A stretch of DNA of 64,000 nt from Paenibacillus brevis (GTDB lineage Bacteria > Bacillota > Bacilli > Paenibacillales > Paenibacillaceae). Below are positions 25,299 to 35,479 of the stretch, in pieces (the first letter of the stretch is position 1; each line of letters begins with the position of its first letter). The translations under genes and the position numbers were made by a program. The notes under the pieces were generated by a model that was given only the letters and a program-made list of their open reading frames with translations, did not search any database and had not been told where the DNA came from. The stretch spans positions 1-64,000 of the forward strand of contig NZ_JAHLQJ010000017.1 of assembly GCF_018919145.1 (NCBI RefSeq). The letters are read 5' to 3'.

Positions 25299-26861
25299 AT
25301 GGAAACTCCTTTGCTGGAAATGCGCGGGATTACAAAGGTGTACCCCAATGGGGTCGTGGCTAACCGGGATGTGAATTTCTCTCTGCGCGAAGGGGAAATT
25401 CATGCTCTGGCAGGTGAAAATGGCGCAGGAAAATCGACCTTAATGAAAATGATCTTCGGAATGGAGGAGCCGAGCGAAGGTGAAATCTATATCCGGGGAG
25501 AAAAAGTAAGGCTGCAATCCCCTCAGGATGCCATTGATCGGGGGATCGGGATGGTCCATCAGCACTTTATGCTGGTGCCTTCCTTTACGGTTGCAGAAAA
25601 TATGGTGCTGGGCATGGAGCCCCGCAAGGGCTTGGGCATTCATTATGCCGAGGCGATCCGAATGACAGAGGAGACGGCCCGCAAGTATAATCTGGCGGTA
25701 AATCCGAAAGCGAAGGTCGAGGATTTGACGGTAGGCATGAAGCAAAAGGTGGAGATATTGAAGGCTTTGCTTCGCGGTGCCAAGATTCTGATCCTGGATG
25801 AGCCCACAGCCGTATTGACTCCCCAGGAGACGGAGGAATTGTTTCGTGAGCTGCAGCAGCTTAAGGAGCATGGTCATACCATCGTGTTTATCTCGCACAA
25901 GCTAAAGGAAGTAAAGGCGATTTGTGATCGAATTACGATTTTGCGGGGCGGAAGCAGTGAAGGTGTATTCCAGACCGCGGATGTGAGCGAACAGGAGATT
26001 TCCCGCCTGATGGTTGGGCGGGATGTTGTGTTGAAATACGACAAGCCCCAAGTAGCGCTTAAAGAGCCTGTGCTTACGGTGCAGGAGCTGAATGTGAGCG
26101 ACCGGCAAGGCAACTCCCTTTTGCGGGATGTGAATTTTACCGTACATGGCGGACAAATTGTCGGGATTGCCGGAGTCGAGGGCAACGGGCAGCGTGAGCT
26201 GATTGAGGCGCTGACGGGCGGACTTCAGGGAGTATCCAGCAACGGCACTGTGCAGGTCAAAGGAACCGAAATACGGGAAGCGGACATACTGGCCATACGA
26301 AATCTTGGCGTAGCTTATATTCCCGAGGACCGGATGTCCCAGGGGTCAGCCGCAGAGGCTAGTATCTCCGATAATCTGATCTCTACGCGCTATCGTTCCA
26401 GGACCCTGAATAAAAACTTCCTTCTGAAGAGTTCGAGTATTCTGGAATTGGCCACGCGTTTGATTGAGGATTTTAAAATACGATGTTCAGGCCCCAAGCA
26501 ACCTATCGGAATGCTCTCGGGGGGGAATATGCAAAAGGTTGTGGTGGCACGTGAGTGCTCTGCCAATCCGCAGTTATTAATCGCAGAACAGCCAACACGC
26601 GGGGTTGATGTCGGGGCAGCACAGTTAATTCACCAGAAGCTGCTGGAGCTGCGGGAGAAGCAGAGCGCCATTGTGCTCGTATCTGCCGATTTGAATGAAG
26701 TGCTGGAAATTAGTGATTGCCTGCTGGTCATGTATGAAGGACAAATCGTTGCCTATATCGAGAACCCTTCCGGCATGAGTGAAGAGGAGCTTGGGCTCTA
26801 CATGCTGGGAATCAAGCGACAGGATGCACAGCAGATCAGGAGGGCTCTGAGTCATGTTTAA
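25299..26861 (+). CDS. Nucleoside ABC transporter ATP-binding protein (two ATPase domains)
   Basis: About 520 aa. Domain 1 has Walker [10 protein letters not shown], a degenerate signature VGMKQKVEIL and Walker [12 protein letters not shown]. Domain 2 has the relaxed P-loop GVEGNGQRE, signature LSGGNMQKV and AEQPTRGVDVGA. This tandem pattern is typical of NupO/YufO and other CUT2-like importers. ATG 25299 is preferred over the 33-codon upstream extension. It overlaps the next gene by 8 nt. Confidence 0.93.
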   Translation: METPLLEMRGITKVYPNGVVANRDVNFSLREGEIHALAGENGAGKSTLMKMIFGMEEPSEGEIYIRGEKVRLQSPQDAIDRGIGMVHQHFMLVPSFTVAENMVLGMEPRKGLGIHYAEAIRMTEETARKYNLAVNPKAKVEDLTVGMKQKVEILKALLRGAKILILDEPTAVLTPQETEELFRELQQLKEHGHTIVFISHKLKEVKAICDRITILRGGSSEGVFQTADVSEQEISRLMVGRDVVLKYDKPQVALKEPVLTVQELNVSDRQGNSLLRDVNFTVHGGQIVGIAGVEGNGQRELIEALTGGLQGVSSNGTVQVKGTEIREADILAIRNLGVAYIPEDRMSQGSAAEASISDNLISTRYRSRTLNKNFLLKSSSILELATRLIEDFKIRCSGPKQPIGMLSGGNMQKVVVARECSANPQLLIAEQPTRGVDVGAAQLIHQKLLELREKQSAIVLVSADLNEVLEISDCLLVMYEGQIVAYIENPSGMSEEELGLYMLGIKRQDAQQIRRALSHV

Positions 26862-27900
26862 ATCCAAATATTTCGAGACGATCCGAACAACAGCAGTCAT
26901 TTTGATTGCGCTTGTGATTGCTTTTCTTATTATTGCGCTTGTTAGCGACAATCCCGTAAAAACAATCGGCATTTTTCTGTTTGAGCCGCTCAACTCGAAG
27001 GGACATATCGGAAATGTGATCGAGATGGCGATTCCGTTGATGTTTACTGGACTTGCAGTCTCCTTGCTATTTCGTGCAAACATGTTCAATCTGGGCGCAG
27101 AGGGAATATTCTATTTCTCTGGCGTCGTAGCGTCTGCGGTTGCCATTCACTGGTCGCTGGGCGGCTTCCTGCATCCTGTTGTTGCTATTCTTGCAGGCTC
27201 GATAGTGGGAGCCATTTTATCTGCTGTTCCGGGCATATTGAAGGCGAAATGGAATGCGAATGAGCTAGTGACCTCCTTAATGTTCAACAATATTTTATTT
27301 GGAATCGGCCTGTACCTGTTAAATTATCAATTACGGGATGCAAAGGCGTTTGCCAACGTATCATTTAAATTCGAGAAAACGGCGCTGCTCGATAAAATCA
27401 TTCCGGGCACACGGATTCACACGGGCTTAATCATCGTATTGGCGCTTATCGTGCTTGCTCACTTTTTTCTGTATAAAACGAAATGGGGCTATGAGCTTCG
27501 CATGACGGGAGCCAATCGCAGCTTTGCCCGCTACTCCGGAATGAAGACGGCCAAGGTGATCATTCTCGTTCACTTGCTTGCAGGCTTTGTTGCAGGCATG
27601 GGCGGTTCTGTGGAAGTGCTCGGGATGTATACCCGCTTCCAATGGACTGCCTTGCCTGGCTATGGTCTGGATGGTGCTCTGGTCGCCATGCTGGCCAAGA
27701 ATAACCCTTTGTCGGTGATCGGTTCGGCCTTGTTCCTGGCCTATATTCGGATCGGCGCTGATCTGATGGCCCGCCTGTCTGATGTTCCTGCCGAGATGAT
27801 CTCCATTATCCAAGCCGTCATTATCTTACTGATCTCGGCCGAGCAATTCCTGAAATTCTGGAAGAATCGGATGCTGCTGAAGGAGGCGCGTGAAGCATGA
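26854..27900 (+). CDS. Nucleoside ABC transporter permease 1 (NupP-like)
   Basis: 348 aa, about 8-10 membrane segments, of the BPD_transp_2 family. The VNP-type motif region FRANMFNLGAEGIFYFSG and GMGGSVEVLGMYTRFQWTALPGYG are family features. It is coupled to both neighbours by overlaps. Confidence 0.92.
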   Translation: MFKSKYFETIRTTAVILIALVIAFLIIALVSDNPVKTIGIFLFEPLNSKGHIGNVIEMAIPLMFTGLAVSLLFRANMFNLGAEGIFYFSGVVASAVAIHWSLGGFLHPVVAILAGSIVGAILSAVPGILKAKWNANELVTSLMFNNILFGIGLYLLNYQLRDAKAFANVSFKFEKTALLDKIIPGTRIHTGLIIVLALIVLAHFFLYKTKWGYELRMTGANRSFARYSGMKTAKVIILVHLLAGFVAGMGGSVEVLGMYTRFQWTALPGYGLDGALVAMLAKNNPLSVIGSALFLAYIRIGADLMARLSDVPAEMISIIQAVIILLISAEQFLKFWKNRMLLKEAREA

Positions 27901-28835
27901 ATGGTCTGGACAGCTTGTTCAATGTGATCTTGACAACAGATTTTGCCTTCTCCGTCTTGCGGGTAACGACCCCTATTTTATTTGCAGCATTAGGCGCGTT
28001 AATCTCCAACCGTGCCGGTATTATCAATATCGGGATGGAGGGGATCATGCTTGTATCCGCCTTGACAGGCGTGATCGTCAGTTCCTACTCGCAGAACGCC
28101 TGGGTAGGCCTGCTGGGCGCCGTGCTCTCTGGCACACTTATTGCAGGCTTGCTAGCCTTTTTCACATTGAAATTCAAAACGCACATTATTTTAGGCGGTA
28201 TTGCCATTAATATGTTTGCTTCCGGCGGCACCGTGTTCATCCTGTACCTGCTTAGCGGGGACAAGGGATCGTCCACCTCCTTGCCGAGCAAGGTATTGCC
28301 CAGCCTTGAGCTTCCCCTGATCAAGGATATCCCTGTAGTGGGTCCGATTCTATCAGGACATCATGTGCTGACCTATATATCCATTATCTCGGTATTCGTT
28401 GTTTACTATCTGCTCAACCGCACCTCCCTGGGCTTGCGTATCCGGTCTGTCGGTGAAAATCCGCATGCAGCACAATCTGTAGGGGTCAGTGTGATGAACA
28501 TCCAGTATACAGCTTTACTGCTCAGCGGCTTCTTTGCCGGACTCGGAGGAGCTTATATGTCCATGGGCTATTTATCCCTGTTCACAAGAGATATGATTGC
28601 CGGACGCGGCTGGATTGCGATTGCGGCTGAATCCATGGGACGAAGCACAACGGCAGGGACCGCATTAACATCATTGTTGTTTGGTGCAGCAGATGCGCTA
28701 TCCAACGCCTTCCAGGTGTTGAAGATTCCTGCGGAGCTAATCGCCACGCTGCCTTATGCAGCAACTGTGGTGGGATTAGTCATCTATGCGGTTTCCGAGA
28801 CGCGCAAGAAAAATCGGAAGATAAACGCTAAATAA
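27897..28835 (+). CDS. Nucleoside ABC transporter permease 2 (NupQ-like)
   Basis: 312 aa, of the BPD_transp_2 family, with SNRAGIINIGMEGIMLVSAL and GGAYMSMGYLSLFTRDMIAGRGWIAIA, conserved in nucleoside permeases. ATG 27897 overlaps the previous stop (ATGA). It forms the channel with permease 1. Confidence 0.92.
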   Translation: MNGLDSLFNVILTTDFAFSVLRVTTPILFAALGALISNRAGIINIGMEGIMLVSALTGVIVSSYSQNAWVGLLGAVLSGTLIAGLLAFFTLKFKTHIILGGIAINMFASGGTVFILYLLSGDKGSSTSLPSKVLPSLELPLIKDIPVVGPILSGHHVLTYISIISVFVVYYLLNRTSLGLRIRSVGENPHAAQSVGVSVMNIQYTALLLSGFFAGLGGAYMSMGYLSLFTRDMIAGRGWIAIAAESMGRSTTAGTALTSLLFGAADALSNAFQVLKIPAELIATLPYAATVVGLVIYAVSETRKKNRKINAK

Positions 28836-28885
28836 CCAGGTTAGCGAAGTCGTCTGTAAAGAAATAGCGAGGAGCGTGATGATAT

Positions 28886-29839
28886 ATGGCAACACCGATT
28901 ATTATTGACTGCGACCCAGGCCATGATGATGCTATTGCGATTTTACTCGCTTATGCACACCGGAATGCATTAGACATAAGAGGGATCACGACGGTAGGCG
29001 GCAATCAGGTTTTGGAGAAGATTACAGACAATGCGCTCCGCATTCTTAGCTTTATTGGAGCTGATATTCCTGTAGCCAAGGGGGCGGCAGGTCCCTTGCT
29101 GGGCAAGCTGGTGACGGGGGAAGAAGCGCATGGGGAATCAGGAATGGATGGTCCGGCGCTTCCCCCTAGTCTCGCCCGGCCGACGGACCAGGGCGCAGTG
29201 GAGTTTATGCTTGAGCTTATCAGGTCCAGTGCGGATAAGATTACGCTTGTTCCGCTTGCTCCTTTGACCAATATTGCCTTGCTGCTTACCGCCTATCCGG
29301 AAGTGAAGGATAAGATCGAACGGATATCATTAATGGGCGGCGGCATTAGCTATGGCAACGTGACCTCTACGGCTGAGTTCAATATTTATGTTGATCCGGA
29401 GGCGGCCAAAATTGTCTATGAATCCGGCATTCCGATTATCATGAGCGGTCTGGATGTGACGGACAAGGCAGCTATTTTTGAGGATGAAATTGAGGAACTG
29501 AAAAGACGCGGACCGGTATCTGTCCTCGTGGGAGAACTGCTTGATTTTTACTCGATCTATGGTAAAAAGATGGGGTACGTCGGCAATGCGCTGCATGACC
29601 CGTGTGCCGTGGCCTGGCTTTTGCATCCTGAGTTATTTCAGTCCAGACATCTGCATGTTACGGTCGAGACGGAGGGCAAGCTGACAAGAGGAATGACCGT
29701 AGCCGACCAACGCAAAAAGACAGAACATGCGCCTAATGTTGAGGTGCTGGTTGATGTAGATCGGACGGCATTTATAAATTTGTTATTTGATTCCCTGGCA
29801 CGTTTGGACCAACAGCTTCTTGCTGCGAGAGGAGTGTAG
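28886..29839 (+). CDS. Nucleoside hydrolase (inosine-uridine preferring family)
   Basis: 317 aa. The calcium-binding cluster DCDPGHDDA at residues about 8-16 is complete, and LMGGG, EFNIYVDPEAA and the late HDPCAV motif hold further active-site residues. It splits nucleosides into base and ribose in the cytoplasm, directly downstream of the importer, so the operon imports and salvages nucleosides. ATG 28886 lies about 13 nt after AGGAG. Confidence 0.94.
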   Translation: MATPIIIDCDPGHDDAIAILLAYAHRNALDIRGITTVGGNQVLEKITDNALRILSFIGADIPVAKGAAGPLLGKLVTGEEAHGESGMDGPALPPSLARPTDQGAVEFMLELIRSSADKITLVPLAPLTNIALLLTAYPEVKDKIERISLMGGGISYGNVTSTAEFNIYVDPEAAKIVYESGIPIIMSGLDVTDKAAIFEDEIEELKRRGPVSVLVGELLDFYSIYGKKMGYVGNALHDPCAVAWLLHPELFQSRHLHVTVETEGKLTRGMTVADQRKKTEHAPNVEVLVDVDRTAFINLLFDSLARLDQQLLAARGV

Positions 29840-29842
29840 GCT

Positions 29843-31240
29843 GTGGCAGGCTGGGAAAGATTGCAGGAAATGATGGCCTTCGAGCTGATGCAGCGAAGGG
29901 AGGAGGGCTGCAATGTAGCAGGATTTCAGGAAAAGCTTGCTTTGGCCGGCAAGGATGAGACCAAGCTGATGCAATTCTATCATGAGATTATGCAGCTTCC
30001 CGTTGCAGCAGATTTCCCCTATCAAGAGCCATCCACATGGGATGAGATCAGGAGTCTGCGCCCGGAAGGGCCGCGCAAGCTGAAGGCAGTATGGAGTGAA
30101 GAGGAGTGGCGCAACAAGTTCTACGGGGCCTGGCTTGGGAGATCTGTAGGCTGTGCCCTGGGCAAGCCGCTTGAATATTGGGACTACTTGTACGGCAAGG
30201 ACGGCCGCCCGGGCTGGGAAAATATAGAGCTGTGGTTCCGCGGTGCGGATGCCTGGCCGATTAAGGGCTATACACCGGGATATTCCCGAGCAGCGGAGCA
30301 ATATGGGCTTGGATTAAGCGAGTGGTCCTATGTAAGCACCTCGGACAAAATTAAATATATGGAAAGTGATGATGATCTGCGCTATACGATTCTCGGCCTG
30401 CTGCTGCTGGAGGAAAAGGGCCTGAGCTTTGATTCGTGGGATGTGGGCAAGCTGTGGCACAGCAGACTGACCTATAGTCAGGTATGTACGGCCGAGACAC
30501 AGGCTTACATGAACTTTGCACAGGAGACGTCTCATTTGAACGGGGACAAGCCGGAGGACTGGGATCTTCGGCAAGAGCGCGTGCGAATGTACTTGAATCC
30601 ATACCGGGAGTGGATCGGGGCGGCGATTCGCGTAGACGGTCTTGCCTATGGGGTAGCGGGACAGCCGGAATTGGCGGCGGAGCTGGCCTACCGGGATGCG
30701 TCCTTTTCTCATGTAAAGAATGGCATCTATGCAGCCATGTTTAATGCAGCCATGATTGCTGCGGCATTTGCAGAGCAGGATAATGAGAAGCTGCTTGAAA
30801 TTGGACTCAGTGAAATTCCAAAGACCAGCCGTCTGGCGGCGGATGTCATCAAGGGAATTGAGATTGCGCATCAGGCCAAAAGTGAGCGTGAACTGGTGAG
30901 CCGAATCTGGGATGAATTTAGTCATTATGATCCGGTTCACAGCAACAATAATGCGGCATTGGTGGCGGCCTCGCTTATCTATGGAGGGAATGATTTTGAA
31001 AAGGCAGTCGTAACCTCGGTATATGGCGGGATGGACACCGATTGTAATGGAGCAACCGTTGGCTCTATTATGGGAGCCAAGCTAGGTGCGGACCAATTGC
31101 CGTCAAGCTGGATTGAGCCATTAAATGATACGCTCTATGCGGACTTGATCGGTTTTGATCCTGTTTCAATCTCTTCCTTGGCAGAGCGAAGCTATCAGGT
31201 GTTTCTAAAGCTGCGGCAAGAAAATCCGAAACACGGTTGA
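29843..31240 (+). CDS. ADP-ribosylglycohydrolase family protein
   Basis: 465 aa. Metal-binding motifs of the ARH/DraG family are visible: GAWLGRSVGCALGKPLE (about residues 93-109), ESDDDLRYTI, and YGGMDTDCNGATVGSIMGA near 395-413. The family removes ADP-ribose from proteins, nucleic acids or metabolites. Placed 4 nt after a nucleoside hydrolase, it more likely acts on a ribosyl metabolite than on nitrogenase reductase. The start is GTG 29843; a terminator follows. The substrate is not known. Confidence 0.88.
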   Translation: MAGWERLQEMMAFELMQRREEGCNVAGFQEKLALAGKDETKLMQFYHEIMQLPVAADFPYQEPSTWDEIRSLRPEGPRKLKAVWSEEEWRNKFYGAWLGRSVGCALGKPLEYWDYLYGKDGRPGWENIELWFRGADAWPIKGYTPGYSRAAEQYGLGLSEWSYVSTSDKIKYMESDDDLRYTILGLLLLEEKGLSFDSWDVGKLWHSRLTYSQVCTAETQAYMNFAQETSHLNGDKPEDWDLRQERVRMYLNPYREWIGAAIRVDGLAYGVAGQPELAAELAYRDASFSHVKNGIYAAMFNAAMIAAAFAEQDNEKLLEIGLSEIPKTSRLAADVIKGIEIAHQAKSERELVSRIWDEFSHYDPVHSNNNAALVAASLIYGGNDFEKAVVTSVYGGMDTDCNGATVGSIMGAKLGADQLPSSWIEPLNDTLYADLIGFDPVSISSLAERSYQVFLKLRQENPKHG

Positions 31241-31260
31241 ACCGCCGTATACGGTGTGAG

Positions 31261-31295
31261 AAAGAGGCTGCTCAACTAGTGAGCAGCCTCTTTCT
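31261..31295. terminator. Bidirectional terminator
   Basis: AAAGAGGCTGCTC...GAGCAGCCTCTTT is a perfect stem with a 7-nt loop, between the convergent nucleoside operon and xylH-like gene. Confidence 0.9.
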
Positions 31296-31311
31296 CGATT
31301 ATTCCTCTAAA

Positions 31312-32475
31312 TCAATTCGTCTTCGACTTATTATAAATATCAAACGCTACGGCTAACAGCAGGACAAGCCCTTTGATGCCTTGCTGCCAGTCGACGCCGA
31401 GCCCGATGAGGGACATGCCGTTGTTCATCACGCCCATGACCAGTCCGCCGATGATCGCACCGATGACGGTACCGATCCCTCCGGAAGCGGATGCACCGCC
31501 GATAAAACAGGCTGCGATGGCATCAAGCTCGAAGTTGATGCCTGCCTTCGGGGTTGCTGAATTCAATCGGGCTGCAAAGATCAGGCCGGATAAGGCGGCT
31601 AGAGCGCCCATGTTGACGAATACCCAGAATGTCACCCGTTTCGTCTTGACCCCCGACAGGCTGGCAGCCTTTTCATTGCCGCCGATAGCATAAATATGCC
31701 GACCCGCCACCATCCGGTTCATGACAAAAGAATAGATGACGATCAGGAAGAAGAGGATGATGAGAATATTCGGCAGCCCGTTATAAGTAGCAAGTACAAA
31801 TGTGAAAATGTTAAGCACGGCTACAAGCAGTACCATTTTCGTTACGAACATCCAGATGGGCGGCGTGTCGAAGTTGTATTTAATCTGGGTGCGACGGTCC
31901 TTGAATTCTTGCCAGATGTAGAGGACAGACAGCAGTATGCCGAGCATTAACGTAAGCAGGTGAATTTCGCTTCCGCCAAGCCAGTCCGGGATAAAGCCGG
32001 AGCTGATGCGTTGAAAGGTTTTCGGGAAGGGGGAGATCGACTGGCCTCCCAGCACAATCATGGTAAGTCCGCGGAATAGCAGCATGCCGGCCAAGGTAAC
32101 GATAAAGGCCGGGATTTTGACATAGGCAATCCAGAAGCCCTGCCAGGCCCCGATTAACGCTCCGGCTGCAAGTGACAAAATAACCGCGAGATACACCGGT
32201 AGTTGCAAATTCACCATCATAATGGCAGATAGCGCGCCGATGAACGCGGCGATGGACCCGACGGACAAGTCGATATGTCCGGTAATAATGACTAGCACCA
32301 TCCCGATGGCAAGCACCAGAATATAACTATTTTGCAAGATCAGATTTGTAATGTTAAGCGGCTTGAGCAGAATGCCCTCAGTTAGAATCTGGAATAAAAT
32401 TGTGATGAAGACTAAAGCAATAATCATGCCGTACTGGCGAATATTTTTCTTAAAGAGCTCGCTGACTGCTTGCAT
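31312..32475 (-). CDS. XylH-like sugar ABC transporter permease
   Basis: 387 aa with about 10 membrane segments, of the CUT2 permease family. The segments [18 protein letters not shown] and [28 protein letters not shown] are hallmark motifs. It is longer than RbsC and carries the mid-protein loop ([17 protein letters not shown]) seen in XylH/GguB-type permeases. It overlaps the ATPase gene by 26 nt. Confidence 0.9.
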   Translation of the reverse strand: MQAVSELFKKNIRQYGMIIALVFITILFQILTEGILLKPLNITNLILQNSYILVLAIGMVLVIITGHIDLSVGSIAAFIGALSAIMMVNLQLPVYLAVILSLAAGALIGAWQGFWIAYVKIPAFIVTLAGMLLFRGLTMIVLGGQSISPFPKTFQRISSGFIPDWLGGSEIHLLTLMLGILLSVLYIWQEFKDRRTQIKYNFDTPPIWMFVTKMVLLVAVLNIFTFVLATYNGLPNILIILFFLIVIYSFVMNRMVAGRHIYAIGGNEKAASLSGVKTKRVTFWVFVNMGALAALSGLIFAARLNSATPKAGINFELDAIAACFIGGASASGGIGTVIGAIIGGLVMGVMNNGMSLIGLGVDWQQGIKGLVLLLAVAFDIYNKSKTN

Positions 32476-34009
32476 CTGTCTCCCCCCTGCCTCGAGTCAT
32501 GGATTTCATTAACACTTCCTGCGTGGCGTCTTCGCGGCGGACCTCCCCGGTGATCCGGCCTTCACTCATGACGTAGATCCGGTCGCACATCCCGAGAATT
32601 TCCGGCAGCTCGGAGGAGATGAACAGGATGCCCTTACCCTCGTCAGCCAATTGATTCACGATGGAATAAATTTCGTACTTGGCCCCGACATCGATCCCGC
32701 GGGTAGGCTCATCAAGAATCAATATCTCCGGCTGCGAATAGATCCATTTGCTCAATACGACCTTCTGCTGGTTGCCACCGCTCAGGTTAACCGCCTTTTG
32801 CAAAATGCTCGGCGTTTTGATGTTAAGCTTGCGGCGGTATTCCTCGGCGACAAGCACTTCCTCCTGTTCATGAATAACACCTCGGCGGGAGAGCTTGCCT
32901 AGCGAGGCCAGCGAAATATTCCGCTTAATATCATCGATTAAGATCAGGCCATATTGCTTGCGGTCCTCCGTAACATAAGCTACCCCCTGTTCAATCGCCT
33001 GGCTGATATGATCAAATCGAACCTCCCGGCCGTGCAGGAACAGCTTGCCTTGAATATGCCGTCCGTAGGAGCGGCCAAAGATACTCATTGCAAGCTCCGT
33101 TCGGCCTGCTCCCATCAGTCCGGCGATGCCGACGATCTCACCCTGGCGGATGTTCAGGTTAATGCTGTCCAGCACCTTGCGCTCCTCTTGCTGAGGATGA
33201 TAGGCCTCCCAGTCCTGGACCTCAAAGATGATATCGCCGATTTGGGGAGTCCGCTCGGGATAGCGATGAGTCAAGTCCCGACCAACCATCCCCTTAATAA
33301 TCATGTCCTCTGTGACCTGATCGGCCTTCATATCCAAGGTTTGAATCGTCTGACCATCACGCAAAATGGTAATTGAGTCAGCCACTCGACTGATCTCGCC
33401 CAGTTTGTGAGAGATGATAATCGATGTGATGCCTTGTTTCTTCAATTCCAGAATGAGAGCCAGCAGGTTCTCGCTATCGTCTTCGTTTAACGCAGCCGTC
33501 GGCTCGTCCAGAATTAACAGCCTGACCTGCTTGGACAAAGCCTTGGCAATCTCCACCAACTGCTGCTTGCCGACCCCAAGTTCCAGCACACGGGTGGCTG
33601 GCGATTCGTCCAGCCCTACCGTATCCAGCAGCCCTTTTGTCTTCATCGTGGTCTCGTTCCAGTCGATGAGTCCCCGCTTGCTTTGCTCGTTGCCCAGGAA
33701 AATATTCTCCGCAATCGACAGGTAGGGAATCAAGGCCAATTCCTGATGGATAATGACGATTCCAACCTGCTCGCTTTGCTTGATGTCCTTGAATTCGCAA
33801 GGCTGCCCGTCAAAGAAAATTCCGCCCTCGTAAGTGCCGTGCGGATATACTCCGCTGAGCACCTTCATCAGCGTGGACTTGCCGGCCCCATTCTCCCCGC
33901 ACAGGGCGTGAATCTCTCCCTCCGTTACCTTGAGGTTGACGTTGCTGAGCGCTTTAACGCCCGGAAACGTCTTGGTAATGTCCTTCATCTCCAAAATCGT
34001 CCCGCTCAA
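32450..34009 (-). CDS. XylG/MglA-like sugar ABC transporter ATPase
   Basis: 519 aa with two ATPase domains. Domain 1 has Walker [10 protein letters not shown] and [13 protein letters not shown]. Domain 2 has a relaxed P-loop GLMGAGRTE, signature [11 protein letters not shown] and [14 protein letters not shown]. This is the CUT2 arrangement for pentose importers. It lies between the binding protein and permease genes. Confidence 0.93.
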   Translation of the reverse strand: MSGTILEMKDITKTFPGVKALSNVNLKVTEGEIHALCGENGAGKSTLMKVLSGVYPHGTYEGGIFFDGQPCEFKDIKQSEQVGIVIIHQELALIPYLSIAENIFLGNEQSKRGLIDWNETTMKTKGLLDTVGLDESPATRVLELGVGKQQLVEIAKALSKQVRLLILDEPTAALNEDDSENLLALILELKKQGITSIIISHKLGEISRVADSITILRDGQTIQTLDMKADQVTEDMIIKGMVGRDLTHRYPERTPQIGDIIFEVQDWEAYHPQQEERKVLDSINLNIRQGEIVGIAGLMGAGRTELAMSIFGRSYGRHIQGKLFLHGREVRFDHISQAIEQGVAYVTEDRKQYGLILIDDIKRNISLASLGKLSRRGVIHEQEEVLVAEEYRRKLNIKTPSILQKAVNLSGGNQQKVVLSKWIYSQPEILILDEPTRGIDVGAKYEIYSIVNQLADEGKGILFISSELPEILGMCDRIYVMSEGRITGEVRREDATQEVLMKSMTRGRGETDASSQRAL

Positions 34010-34079
34010 TTGCCGTCACCCGGCCTTTCCTTGATAGTCTTAGACATGTGGTCAACAATAGGAACAATAGGAAGCCTGC

Positions 34080-34128
34080 GGCCGATATGGACTTGCTGCT
34101 CGCTCGCTGTTATAGCTCCATACCGGCC
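34080..34128 (-). promoter_or_regulatory. Stem-loop between the XylF-like and XylG-like genes
   Basis: GGCCGATATGGA (34080-34091) pairs with TCCATACCGGCC (34117-34128) with one mismatch. There is no T-run. Like the hairpin at 16018-16072, it follows a binding-protein gene and probably sets the ratio of binding protein to ATPase. Confidence 0.55.
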
Positions 34129-34153
34129 ATCCGGCTATTTGCTTACCCCCCTT

Positions 34154-35233
34154 TTAGAGGCCCAGTTCTTCCTTCGAGTAATAATTGCTTTCCACCAGCA
34201 GGCTTTCCACATTGTCCTTATCTACCGATTGAGGCTCCAGCAGATAGGATGGAACCACCTTTACGCCGTTGTCATAGGTTTCGGTATCATTAACTTCGGC
34301 CTCCGAGCCTTCCAGGATGCTTAGAGCCATGGAAACAGCCTTTTTTGCCAACTCCCGCGTATCTTTAAACACCGTCTGCGTCTGCTCTCCGGCGAGAATG
34401 GACTTTACCGAAGCAAGCTCTGCGTCTTGTCCGGTCACGATCGGAAGCGCCTTGCTGCCGGAGCCATAGCCTACGCCTTTAAGCGAGGAGAGAATGCCGA
34501 TGCTGATGCCGTCATAAGGAGAGAGGACAGCATCCACATTCTCCGAGGAGTAGTGTGCACTCAGCAAATTGTCCATCCGTGCTTGAGCCGTTGCCCCATC
34601 CCAGCGAAGCGTAGCGACTTGCTCCATCTTGGTCTGTCCGCTGCGAACCACCAGCTTGCCGGAGTCCATATACGGCTGTAGAACAGACAAGGCGCCGTTG
34701 AAGAAGAAATAAGCGTTGTTATCATCCGGTGATCCGCCGAACAACTCGATATTGAATGGTCCCTTGCCATCTTTAAGCCCGAGCTTCTCTTCAATGTAGG
34801 AAGCCTGCTGCACGCCCACCTGGAAGTTATCGAAGGTAGCGTAGTAGTCGACGTACTCGCTGTTCATGATCAGACGGTCATATGCGATGACTTGAATGCC
34901 CTGGTCATGCGCCTTTTGCAGTACCTCGGTCAACGCGCCGCCGTCGATGGAGGCAATGACGAGAATTTTAACGCCTTTGGTAATCATGTTCTCGATTTGC
35001 GATACCTGATTCTCGATGACGTCTTCTCCATACTGGAGGTCGGTGTCATAGCCCAGTGCCTCAAACTCCTTGACCATGTTGTTACCGTCGCCAACCCAGC
35101 GCTCTGAAGATTTGGTCGGCATGGCTATACCTACCGTTCCTTTACCGCTTGCGCCCTTGCTGCTTCCGCCGGCGCAAGCCGCGAGGCTGAGCATAAGCAC
35201 CAGTGCCAGCATCATTGCTAATGATCTCTTCAA
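34154..35233 (-). CDS. XylF/ChvE-like sugar-binding lipoprotein
   Basis: 359 aa. [23 protein letters not shown] is a lipoprotein signal with lipobox LAAC. A type I periplasmic-binding fold follows ([55 protein letters not shown]). It resembles xylose or multiple-monosaccharide binding proteins. It is the first gene of the importer operon, with a cre-like site just upstream. Confidence 0.9.
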   Translation of the reverse strand: MKRSLAMMLALVLMLSLAACAGGSSKGASGKGTVGIAMPTKSSERWVGDGNNMVKEFEALGYDTDLQYGEDVIENQVSQIENMITKGVKILVIASIDGGALTEVLQKAHDQGIQVIAYDRLIMNSEYVDYYATFDNFQVGVQQASYIEEKLGLKDGKGPFNIELFGGSPDDNNAYFFFNGALSVLQPYMDSGKLVVRSGQTKMEQVATLRWDGATAQARMDNLLSAHYSSENVDAVLSPYDGISIGILSSLKGVGYGSGSKALPIVTGQDAELASVKSILAGEQTQTVFKDTRELAKKAVSMALSILEGSEAEVNDTETYDNGVKVVPSYLLEPQSVDKDNVESLLVESNYYSKEELGL

Positions 35234-35257
35234 AACTCATTCCCCCTATACGTTTTG

Positions 35258-35271
35258 TGAATGCGCTTTCG
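35258..35271. promoter_or_regulatory. cre-like site upstream of the XylF-like gene
   Basis: TGAATGCGCTTTCG lies between a TATACT -10 candidate (35278-35283, minus strand) and the start codon. It shares TGAATGCGC with the sites at 17423 and 39694. Confidence 0.5.
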
Positions 35272-35429
35272 TGAGAGAGTATAGCAAGGGAGGAGGGAGG
35301 TCGTATTTACATAGAAACTACTCTTTTTATAAATTCTTTACTTTCTATAGAATTGAAACGGATTGGGATTGTTTAATAAGAGGACCCGGGGAGTGGAGGA
35401 GAAAAGGGGATAGTAAGGGGAGGGGATAA

Positions 35430-35476
35430 GAAAGAGGCGGAGGAACGGGAAAAAGCTCCCGCTCCTCACGCCTCAT
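35430..35476 (-). terminator. Terminator after the sensor/regulator operon
   Basis: GAGGCGGAGGAACGGGA pairs with TCCCGCTCCTCACGCCTC with small bulges. On the minus strand it is followed by CTTTCTT. Confidence 0.75.
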
Positions 35477-35479
35477 TCA

